Shown here in pieces: positions 17,847 through 26,300 of a stretch of DNA of 64,000 bases (position 1 is its first letter; every line of letters starts with the position of its first letter). The stretch is taken from the NCBI GenBank assembly GCA_027494015.1, contig JAOSJP010000003.1:32376-96375 (forward strand), in the 5' to 3' direction. Below the pieces are notes generated by a model, which was given only the letters and a program-made list of their open reading frames with translations, searched no databases and had not been told where the DNA came from. Source of the DNA: Anaerolineae bacterium. GTDB lineage: Bacteria > Chloroflexota > Anaerolineae > Aggregatilineales > Aggregatilineaceae. Both the position numbers and the translations under genes were made by a program.

Positions 17847-18873
17847 CCAGCGGTTTACCTCACCCCCGGCCTCGCTGCGCTCGGCTTGCCCCTCTCCGGT
17901 GTGGAGAGGGGGCGGTGAGGCGCGCAAGCGCCGAGCGGGGGTGAGGTAAAGCGGGGCGAGCAGAGAGCGCCCTCCCTGGCAGGTTTTGCCCGCACCAGCG
18001 CAGACCTCACCCCGGCCTCGCTGCGCTCGGCTTGCCCCTCTCCGTTGACGGAGAGGGGGCGGTGAGGCGCGTCAGCGCCGAGCGGGGGTGAGGTAAACCG
18101 GGGCGCAGCAGAGCAGCGCCCCTACCTGACAGGTTCTGCTCGCACCCAGCGCAGACCTCACCCCCGGCCTCGCTGCGCTCGGCTTGCCCCCTCTCCATGC
18201 ATGGAGAGGGGGCGGTGAGGCGCGCAAGCGCCGAGCGGGGGTGAGGTAAAGCGGGGCGCAGCAGAGCAGCGCTCCTCCCTGGCAGGTTTTGCCCGCACCC
18301 AGCGCAGACCTCACCCCGGCCTCGCTGCGCTCGGCTTGCCCCTCTCCGTTGACGGAGAGGGGGCGGTGAGGCGCGTCAGCGCCGAGCGGGGGTGAGGTAA
18401 AGGGGGGCGCAGCAGAGCAGCGCTCCTCCCTGGCAGGTTTTGCCCGCACCCAGCGCAGACCTCACCCCCGGCCTCGCTGCGCTCGGCTTGCCCCCTCTCC
18501 GCGTGTGGAGAGGGGGCGGTGAGGCGCGCAAGCGCCGAGCGGGGGTGAGGTAAAGCGGGGCGCAGCAGAGCAGCGCTCCTCCCTGGCAGGTTTTGCCCGC
18601 ACCCAGCGCAGACCTCACCCCCGGCCTCGCTGCGCTCGGCTTGCCCCCTCTCCGTTGACGGAGAGGGGGCGGTGAGGCGCGTCAGCGCCGAGCGGGGGTG
18701 AGGTAAAGCGGGGCGCAGCAGAGCAGCGCCCCTACCTGACAGGTTCTGCTCGCACCCAGCGCAGACCTCACCCCCGGCCTCGCTGCGCTCGGCTTGCCCC
18801 CTCTCCGCGTGTGGAGAGGGGGCGGTGAGGCGCGTCAGCGCCGAGCGGGGGTGAGGTAAAGCGGGGCGCAGCA
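17847..18873. repeat. Tandem array 1 of palindromic core units (seven units, about 152 bp period)
   Basis: Seven head-to-tail units, with unit starts near 17850, 18001, 18152, 18305, 18456, 18609 and 18762. Each has outer arms ACCTCACCCC/GGGGTGAGGT, a middle imperfect arm and an inner perfect stem CCCTCTCC/GGAGAGGG. The loops are in order GGTGT, GTTGAC, ATGCAT, GTTGAC, GCGTGT, GTTGAC, GCGTGT. The linker is GGGGCGCAGCAGAGCAGCG then a CAGGTTTTGC-type tail and CGCACCCAGCGCAG. Loop class and linker class tend to go together (the GTTGAC loop goes with GCGCGTCAGCGCC). Units are far too long and self-complementary for CRISPR, and no genes are inside. Confidence 0.9.
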
Positions 18874-18888
18874 ACTCGCTTCTTCAAC

Positions 18889-20264
18889 TCACGACCGGGG
18901 ACGCAGCGTCACCGCGCGCTGCACAGGCACGCCGGGGAACAGCGCGTCCGCCTCGTCCGGCAGGTAGCGGCGCACCATGTCCATCGTCAGGGCGTTGGCC
19001 GCGCAGATTTCGCCGTATAGCTCGGCGCTGCGGCGCGGCGTGCGGGCTTGCGTCTGCGGGTCGCAGGCGAACAGCCCCCGGCGAAAGCGCGGGTCGTACC
19101 CGTCCGCCCATTCGAAGCCGTCCACCAGCGCCCGGTAGAAGTAGCCCTTGACTGGATAGTTGTAGTTGAGCGCCTGCCACACGCTGCGCAACCCGCGCAC
19201 GAGGACGAGCGGGCGCAGCGCAGCGCCCGCGTCGGGGACGCCGTGTTCGGTGATGTAGATCGGCTTGCCCGTCCGCTCGGCCAGCCAGCGAATCTGCTCG
19301 AACAGCCCTTCCGGCCAGATTTCGCCGCCCCCCCTCCGGCTCCAGCAGCCCGTGCCGGGGCGGGGTGTGCTCGATGAACGCCTGGCGCGGCTTGAGAAGG
19401 TTGAACCCGGCGGCGAAGCGCGGGCCGGCGTTCAGGCCGATCCAGTCGAGCGTGTCGCGCGCTTCGGGGACGGCGACCGTCCGCCGCATGAAGCGCAGCT
19501 CACCGGTCAGCAGAGCCTCGACGAAGGCGCGGTTGAACAGGTGGCGGAGCCGGTTGCGGGCCGGGCCGTGCAGCCAGGAGGGGCGGCGGGCCAGCAGGCT
19601 GATCTGGCGCGTCGCCAGGCCGATCTGCGCGCCGGGCTGGACTTCTTTGAGGGCGGCGTAGGCGGCGGCGTGCCCGCGCAAGAGTCCCTCGACGGCGGCC
19701 AGCGCGCGGCTCAGGCTGCGCTCGCCCGGCGGAAAGCGCCCCAGCCAGATGGCCCTGCATGGCGTAGTCCAGCGGGGCGTTGATCGTGCACCACATGGTG
19801 ACGCCGCCGCCCAGTTCCTCGGCGACGACCCTGGCGAAGCGGGCGAAGCGATGCACCGTCTCCGGGTTGAGCCAGCCCCCCTGCTCCGCGATCCACTGCG
19901 GGTCGGTGAAGTGATGCAGCGTGAGCAGCGGCTCCATGTGCCGGGCGCGCAGCGCGGCGATCATGTCCGCGTAGTGGGCGATGGCCTTTCCATCGAACCT
20001 GCCGCGCTCCGGCTCGATGCGGCTCCATTCGACCGAGAAGCGATGCGCGTTGTGCTGCAGCGCGGCGGCGCGGTCGAAGTCTTCCGCGTAGCGCCCGCCC
20101 CACCAGTCGCAGGCCAGGCCCGCGCGCCCATCCTGGTGAATGCGGCCCGGCATCTGCTCCCAGGCAGCCCAGGTATTGGGGATGCTGCCGCCTTCGACCT
20201 GGTGGGCGGCGGTCGTCGCGCCCCACAGGAAGTCAGCCGGGAAGGTGAGGGTGAAGTCAACCAT
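18889..20264 (-). pseudogene. GH1 beta-glucosidase-like gene with two frameshifts and altered catalytic Glu
   Basis: Family 1 glycosidase reading MVDFTLTFPADFLWGATTAA from 20264, with HQVEGG, FSVEWSRIEPERG and LHHFTDPQW. It is interrupted twice. The frame changes at a C-run 19739-19742 (one extra G on the coding strand; the corrected frame reads GRFPPGERSLSRALAA). It changes again at a seven-base C-run 19328-19334 (the corrected frame reads EPEGGGEIWPEGLFEQIRWL). The nucleophile motif YITEHGVPD is intact. The acid/base motif, normally NEP, is INAP (Ala at residue 163, codon 19776-19778). Total corrected length is about 458 residues. Both shifts are +1 in G homopolymers, so read error is possible; the Glu to Ala change cannot be explained that way. 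Confidence 0.85.
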
Positions 20265-20269
20265 GTGGG

Positions 20270-20412
20270 TTGTGGGTTATTGGTTATTGGTTATTGGTTG
20301 CTGGTGATCGGTTGTCAGTCTTCAGTTTCCGGTGACCGGCTATGGGTGATCGGCGGTGAAGTCGCCCGGACGAATCCGGCTGCGCTGACCGCCAATAACC
20401 AATAACCAATCA
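20270..20412. repeat. TTATTGG direct repeats with inverted ATAACCAATAACCAAT
   Basis: GGTTATTGGTTATTGGTTATTG at the left is answered by CCAATAACCAATAACCAAT at the right, forming an inverted repeat about 140 bp long with a GGTGATCGG-rich middle. It lies between the GH1 remnant and the GNAT gene. Confidence 0.6.
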
Positions 20413-21144
20413 CCGATCGCTATACACCACGTCCGCGTAGACCTGGCGCACGCCGGTGTCCACGTAGCCCAGCGAGTCAGCGATATGCCGCGACGGGCCG
20501 TTGCCGTCCTCGACCAGGTAGAGCGGGATGCGCCCGCTCTGCAAGACCGCCTGCGTCACGCCCGCCGCCACGCTCGTCCCCAGGCCGCGCTCGCGCAGCG
20601 CCGGATCGGTGTGCACGAACACCTCGGCGAAGGCGGGACTCTGCCAGTTGACCCCGGCCACGGCCTGCGCCCCGCCGGACTCAATCACGCAGCGCGGCGT
20701 GCCATCGTGGGCCGTTTCGCTGCGGGCCAGCACGTTGATCACCGGCTGGAAGCGGCGCGGGTCCAGGCGCAGGATATGCAGGATGCGGTGATTGTCCAGG
20801 CGCAGCACACCGCTCACCAGCGGAAGCTGGTTGACCCGCGCGAACAGGATGTACGGGCGGCCCGCCTTAAGCGCCTGGCCCAGCAGCGCCGCAGCGCACT
20901 CGGCATTCGGGCACTGCAACGTCACCAGCGGGCGGAACAGGTCAATTCCCGTCTGGCAGACCGCCACGAAGCCGATCACCCGCCCCTTGCCATCCGCCTG
21001 CGTGAACAGGACGGAGCGCGCCGGGTCGTGGAACAGCGCGTAGTACGCGGTGGGAGCGTCCGCCGGGCTGGAATCGTCGAGCAGACGGCGCACCTGCGTG
21101 CGCTGCGCGTGAATGGACACGGCCTTATCCGCTGGCGCGCTCAC
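20410..21144 (-). CDS. GNAT-family acetyltransferase, coupled to asnS
   Basis: A 244-residue protein whose C-terminal half has the GNAT acetyl-CoA region [20 protein letters not shown] (R/Q-x-x-G-x-G/A as RERGLGT) and the later [21 protein letters not shown] helix-strand end. The N-terminal half is a divergent GNAT-like lobe. I chose the GTG at 21144 because GTGA overlaps the asnS stop (TGA 21143-21141), a classic coupling arrangement; upstream in-frame codons lie inside asnS. Acceptor substrate unknown. Pairing with an essential tRNA synthetase suggests steady low expression. Confidence 0.8.
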   Translation of the reverse strand: MSAPADKAVSIHAQRTQVRRLLDDSSPADAPTAYYALFHDPARSVLFTQADGKGRVIGFVAVCQTGIDLFRPLVTLQCPNAECAAALLGQALKAGRPYILFARVNQLPLVSGVLRLDNHRILHILRLDPRRFQPVINVLARSETAHDGTPRCVIESGGAQAVAGVNWQSPAFAEVFVHTDPALRERGLGTSVAAGVTQAVLQSGRIPLYLVEDGNGPSRHIADSLGYVDTGVRQVYADVVYSDR

Positions 21145-22478
21145 GGGTACAGCCGGTTGAGCATCCGCGCATAGGGGATCGTCTCGCGGATGTGGGGCAG
21201 CCCGCACACCCAGGCTACGGTGCGCTCGACGCCCAGGCCGAAGCCGGCGTGCGGCACGCTGCCATAGCGGCGCAGGTCGAGGTACCAGGCATAGTTCTCC
21301 GGCGAGATGCCGATCTCGTCAATGCGCGCCTTGAGCAGCGCGGCGTCATAGATGCGCTCGCTGCCGCCGGTGATCTCGCCGTAGCCTTCGGGGGCCAGCA
21401 GGTCTACGCTGCGACAGACTTCGGGCCGCCCCTCCACTGGCTGCATGTAGAAGGCTTTGGCCGCCGTCGGGTAGTGGTAGACGAACACGGGCCGGTCGAA
21501 CATCTCGGCAATGGCCGTCTCGTGCGGCGCGCCGAAGTCATCGCCCCAGGTGATGGCCAGCTCCGCCTTGCGCTCCGGGTCGTCCACCGTCGCGGCCAGG
21601 GCCTGCAGGCGCTCGACCGCCTCGTCGTAGCTGATGCGCGGGAAGGGCGGCCTGATCGCCTCCAGGCGGCTGATGTCGCGCTCCAGAATCTCCAGCTCCA
21701 TGCGGTGCTTGCCCAGCACCGCGCCCGCGATGGCGCTGACGAATTCCTCTTCCATGGCCATCAGGTCTTCCAGCGAGAAGAAGGCCATCTCCGGCTCGAC
21801 CATCCAGAACTCCATCAGATGGCGGCGCGTCTTGGACTTCTCGGCGCGGAAGGTGGGGCCGAAGCAGTAGACCTTGCCAAAAGAGGCGATGTTGGCTTCG
21901 TTGTAAAGCTGGCCGGTCTGGGCCAGGTAGGCGGGCGTGCCGTAGTAGTCAATGGCGAAGAGGGTTGTGGTGTTCTCACCGGCGGCGGGCGTCAGGATGG
22001 GCGTGTCCACCAGGATGTAGCCGTGATCGTCCAGCCAGGTGCGGATCGTGCTGATGATCGTCGCCCGCACGCGCAGGATCGCCCACTGGCGCAGCGAGCG
22101 CACCCACAGGTGGCGATTGTCCATCAGGAACTCGACGCCGTGCTCTTTGGGCTGGATCGGGTACTCGTCGGCCATCTGGATCAGCGCCAGGCGGGTGATG
22201 CCCACCTCGAACCTGCCGGGGTAGCCCGGCGCGCGCTCGTCGGCGCGGACGACCCCGGTGATTTCGACGGACGACTCCTGGGTTAGCTCCTGGGCGAGGG
22301 CGAACATCTCGGCGTCCAGTTCCTTCTTGAAGGCCACGCACTGGACGATGCCCGTGCCGTCGCGCACGAGCAGAAATTGCAGGCGGCCCTTGTCGGTGCG
22401 GTTGTACAGCCAGCCGCGCAGAGTCACTTCCTGGCCGTCGTGCTGGGCAATGTCGCCGATCTGGATGAGCGTCGCCAC
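21141..22478 (-). CDS. asnS: Asparaginyl-tRNA synthetase
   Basis: Class IIb aminoacyl-tRNA synthetase that charges tRNA-Asn, 445 residues, normal length. The N-terminal OB-fold anticodon domain (about 1-105: [23 protein letters not shown]) is followed by the catalytic core with motif 2 ([19 protein letters not shown]) and motif 3 ([17 protein letters not shown]). The segment [18 protein letters not shown] and [10 protein letters not shown] favour AsnRS over AspRS. The start is a GTG at 22478 with GAGGA 8 bases upstream; an ATG start is absent. Confidence 0.95.
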   Translation of the reverse strand: MATLIQIGDIAQHDGQEVTLRGWLYNRTDKGRLQFLLVRDGTGIVQCVAFKKELDAEMFALAQELTQESSVEITGVVRADERAPGYPGRFEVGITRLALIQMADEYPIQPKEHGVEFLMDNRHLWVRSLRQWAILRVRATIISTIRTWLDDHGYILVDTPILTPAAGENTTTLFAIDYYGTPAYLAQTGQLYNEANIASFGKVYCFGPTFRAEKSKTRRHLMEFWMVEPEMAFFSLEDLMAMEEEFVSAIAGAVLGKHRMELEILERDISRLEAIRPPFPRISYDEAVERLQALAATVDDPERKAELAITWGDDFGAPHETAIAEMFDRPVFVYHYPTAAKAFYMQPVEGRPEVCRSVDLLAPEGYGEITGGSERIYDAALLKARIDEIGISPENYAWYLDLRRYGSVPHAGFGLGVERTVAWVCGLPHIRETIPYARMLNRLYP

Positions 22479-22915
22479 GAATCCCGTCCTCGCTTGTATG
22501 CTATAATTCCATGAAAGCGCGCAGTTGACCGCCCTGCGCCCCGCTGACCGCCCGTATTCTAGCGCCGGGGCGGGGCGGGGTCAAACGGCGCGGTCGCTCG
22601 AATGTCAGACTTCCGAAGTCTTCGAAGACTTCGGAAGTCTAGTGCGGCAGGAGTCTCCCCCGAGGGGGCAAGCTGGGCACAGCGAGGCTGGGGGTGAGGT
22701 CAACCGGCTGATGCACAGCGGATTTTTGAGGCGATTGCCCTGCGTTCGCACATGAAATATCTTTATTTTTCCATTGATTTTCGTTAAAATACGTATAGGG
22801 TACTCTGGGACGGGAGCGCCTCCACACACCACCACGCCACCCCCTGCGCAGGACTCGCGCGGGCGCTTATGATTCATTTGAGCCGGGGAGCACATCCCCA
22901 AAGGAGGTTACTTAT
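22479..22915. other. Divergent intergenic region with repeat remnant and AT-rich patch
   Basis: Holds the upstream region of asnS (leftward) and of the 115-residue orphan gene (rightward). A decayed repeat lies at 22604-22742. An unusually AT-rich patch at 22750-22800 contains TAAAAT (22785-22790), a possible -10 for the rightward gene, but no good -35. TATAAT on the plus strand at 22503-22508 is another weak candidate. Confidence 0.45.
22604..22742. repeat. Repeat remnant: ACTTCCGAAGT palindrome, core right arm and MITE B end
   Basis: GACTTCCGAAGTCTTC and its mirror form a 32-bp palindrome like the one inside 37495-37601. Then come a core right arm (AGCGAGGCTGGGGGTGAGGT) and a terminal repeat TTTTTGAGGCGATTGCCCTG (22722-22742), which matches the ends of MITE B at 52438-52636. 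The left end is missing. Confidence 0.6.
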
Positions 22916-23263
22916 ATGCCAGGAGCCGCGCCATCCTTTGTGGAGATGGAACTGCGGTCGTTCGATACGCGCCGTCACTGGTCGTCATCATCGCAGGCCT
23001 ACGCACCCGCCGATGTGCTGCTAGGCTACCTGACCGACGGCTGGCAGCTTAGCCCGATCGTGGGCCTGGAAGAACACTGGCACTCCGGGGCGCGGCGGGT
23101 TGATGTATTCCATTTTGAGCTGACGAAGGACGATCAGGAGCAGGTGCTTCCGGTGCAGAGCAACCCGATCGTGCGCCGCTTGATGCACGACCGCAAGCTG
23201 CGCGTGGTGCTGCTCAAGCGCGAGTCGATCAGCGCGACCGGCGAGCACGCGCCTATTGCCTGA
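22916..23263 (+). CDS. Uncharacterised 115-residue protein
   Basis: No family recognised. It is a soluble-looking protein without signal peptide or membrane span, with aromatic and charged stretches (LRSFDTRRHWSSSSQAYAP, GLEEHWHSGARRVDVFHFEL) and a basic C-terminal third (PIVRRLMHDRKLRVVLLKRE). It is very likely real: a full AAAGGAGG ribosome site is 8 bases from the ATG, and a strong terminator lies 90 bases after the stop. It is monocistronic, and the coding bases have the local GC-rich third positions. Confidence 0.7.
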   Translation: MPGAAPSFVEMELRSFDTRRHWSSSSQAYAPADVLLGYLTDGWQLSPIVGLEEHWHSGARRVDVFHFELTKDDQEQVLPVQSNPIVRRLMHDRKLRVVLLKRESISATGEHAPIA

Positions 23264-23353
23264 CGGCAGCGCGTAGAAAAGGCTGCATTGGGGGCGGTCA
23301 GGTCACGCCTGTGGCCTGGGCGCGTTGAATGATGCTTGGGGAGCGCGAAGAGT

Positions 23354-23379
23354 GCCCGGCGCAGAGCCGGGCTTTTTTT
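23354..23379 (+). terminator. Rho-independent terminator
   Basis: GCCCGGC (23354-23360), loop GCAGA, GCCGGGC (23366-23372) and seven Ts (23373-23379). It ends the transcript of the 115-residue gene and separates it from the convergent flippase gene. Confidence 0.9.
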
Positions 23380-23396
23380 GCGGGCGGCGCGGGCGT

Positions 23397-26300
23397 TTAG
23401 GGGGATGTCTGCGCGGAGCGCCCGCGCAGCGCCCAGCGGCGCAGCCTCCCCGGCAGCAGCGGCGCGACGCGCGCCAGCTCCTCCGGCCCAAAGGGGCGCA
23501 GCGCCAGCAGCCCGGCCCCATAGACCAGCGGCGAGAGCAGCAGCCCGGCCAGCGGCGCGACCTGCCACAGGGCCAGCGTCACCCCCAGCAGGCCCAGCGC
23601 GGCCAGCGCCGGGCGGATCAGCGCGCGCCGCCAGCCCATCCCCCCGATCTCCTGATGAATGATCCAGTAGAAGGCGACGAACAGCGTCGCCTCGGACAGG
23701 ATGTGGATCACCGCCGCCGCGCGGTAGCTGTAGGCGGGCAGGAAAATCAGGTTGGCCGCCACGTTGAAGATCACGCCGACCGCGAAAGCGAGGGTCAGCG
23801 TGCGCTGGCGGTCCAGGGCGACGATGACGTAGTTGGTCACGCTGTTGATCCAGCCGATGGGAATGCTCCAGATCATGATCTGCAGGGCGATGCCGCCGGC
23901 GGGCAGATACTCCGCCCCCCCCAGCACGCGGATCAGCGGGGCGGCGATGAAGGTGGTCATCACCGCCAGCGGCAGGGCGACGATCACCAGCAGCTTGACG
24001 GCCAGCGTGTAGTTGCGGCGCAGCGCGGCGCGATCCTCGTGGGCCTGGCGAGCCATCACCGGCAGCAGGGCCATCGTCAGGAAGGCGGGGATGATATTCA
24101 GCGCGTCGAGCCACTTGTAGGCGGTCGAGTATTGCCCGACGATGGTGTTGCCGTTGATCGCCTCCATCAGCACGATGTCAATCTTGAAGAAGACCGTCGC
24201 CAGCAGGTGATTGATCATCAGCGGCCAGCTCGCGCCGATCATGCCGCGCAGCAGCGCGCCATCGAGCCGCTCGGCGAAGACGCCGCGCGCCAGCGGGCGG
24301 GCCAGCCAGCCCAGGGCGGCCAGCGTGACCACATTGGTCAGCACGGCGCCGCCGGCCAGCCCGACCACGCCCCAGCCCAGCAGCAGCGTGCCCAGCCCCA
24401 GCGTCACCTTGACGAGCGTGCTGACGGTGGTGATCGCCGCCGGGTGCTCGGCTTTCTCGAAGGCGTAGAAGAGCGCGGTCAGCCCCGTGCTGATGCTGCC
24501 CGGCAGCAGTCCCACGTAGAGCAGCAGAATGGCGGCGATGGCCTGGCCCTCCAGCGCCGGGCTGACCGTCGCCTGGCGCGCCGCCAGAAAGCCGATCAGC
24601 AGGGGGATGCCCAGCGCCGACAGCGCCAGACGCAGCGCCGTGCTGTTGAGCAGGTAGCGGCCCGCCGCGCTCCGGTCGCGGGCCACCTCGCGCGTCAGCA
24701 GCGTGTTCAGCCCGAAGTTGGCCAGGATGTCGAACCAGCCGAAGATGACGATGGCGTAGTAGTACACCCCCGCGTCCGCCGGGCCGAGGATGCGCAGCAT
24801 GATGAAGGCGAAGGCGAAGTCAATGCCCCGGTTGAACAGGTTGAGCACGATCGGGGCCAGGCTGTTCTTGGCGATGCGCCGGGCGCTGTCGGCCTCGGCG
24901 TCGGGGCGATAGAGCCGCCGCCACAGCCACAGCATGAGCATGAAGATGAGCAGCATCCCGCTGAGGAACGACAGGAACGCGCCCACCTGGAAGGTCGGCG
25001 GGCTGTAGCGGAAGCGCACTGTCCACGCGCCCGGCTCCAGGCGCACGCCGCGAAAGTTGCCGTTGACCAGGTGGATCGGCGTCTCCTGCTCCTGGTCTTC
25101 GCCGCTCCCCGCCGGGCGGACGAACGCCTTCCAGCCGGGATAGTAGCTGTCGGCCAGCACCAGCCAGGACTCTTCGGCGACCTCTGGCGCGACGATGACC
25201 TCAATCGCGCCGTAGTGCGTGATCTGGGCGTAGACCGGGTCGGCCTCGTGCTCCGCCCCCGGCCACTCGTAGACCAGCTCGCAGCCCTCCGCGTCGGGGA
25301 AACCCTCGATGACCACGCGGCGCGGGTCGGCGGTGAAGGCAGGGCTGGTCACGAGGGTGGCGAAGTCGTCCGGCTGCGCGCCGCACAGCGGTGCAGTGAG
25401 ATCGTAGTAGGGCAGCGTATAGGCGCGCGGCAGGGCGTCCAGGTTCTCGTAGATGCGCAGCGCTTCGTCCGCGTACACTTGGCGCAGGCCGAGCGCCTCG
25501 GCGTCCGCCACGACCTGATCGGCGACGATGTAGCGCACGTTGAGCAGGTCGAGCAGCGGCGAGGCGAGCGCTCCCGTGTTGTCCCCGGCGATGGGGTCAA
25601 TGCGGTTGTGCAGCAGCCCGCCCTGCAGCGCGATCAGCCCCATGTATGCGGCGTACTGCCTGGGGATCATGCTGTCGTAGCCGCGCGCGTCGTGCAAGTC
25701 ATAGCGCCACGTGCTGTTGGCGTGCAACGGATTCTCGCCGAAGTTGACTGTCGTGAAGCGGAAGGGCACGCCCTCTGCCTGCCGGTCTTGCAGCCAGCGC
25801 ACCGCGTCCGGCGTGTAGTCCAGCCAGGCGGGGTTGGCGGACGGGTTGAAGTCCCAGCCGGCGATCATCAGGTCGAGCGCGACTGCGCCCACCGCCAGCG
25901 TCCCCCACAGGGGGGTGCCGCCCAGCCGACGGGGTAGACGCGCCCGGCGGCGGCTCAGCCAGACCACCGCGCCCGCCGCCAGGACGAACAGCCCCAGCCG
26001 CAGCACATTCCAGAACTCGTAGCTGTAGAAGGCGCGCGCGTCGGGGAACGCCTGATCCGCCCCGCTCAGCCCTGTATAGACGCGCTCGACCAGCGGCGCG
26101 AAGGTGCTGTAGGCGGCGCGGGTGAGCAGCAGCCCGCCCAGGATCGCCGCGCCGAGCGCGATCAGCCCCCCGCCGAGCCGCCTCACCCAGCGAGCGCGCT
26201 CTGCCGCCGCGCGGCGCAGCGCGTCCACGCCGAAGCCGGCCAGCGCCGCCACGCAGAAGGTGAAGGGCCACACCCAGCGGAACGGCGTGTGCAGTTGGTT

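Noticed and set aside
17847..18873. Possible CRISPR array
   Set aside because: Units are about 150 bp, strongly self-complementary and contiguous, without unique spacers; no cas genes.
18311..18874. Open frames of 125-187 codons inside tandem array 1 (and similar in array 2)
   Set aside because: They merely translate the repeat unit (repeats of RLTAPSPSTERG-like text) because its length is near a multiple of three in places; no start signals.
23325..25937. 870-codon open frame on the plus strand opposite the flippase fusion
   Set aside because: Arg/Gln/Gly-rich shadow frame produced by GC-rich codons of the real minus-strand gene; no domains, no ribosome site.
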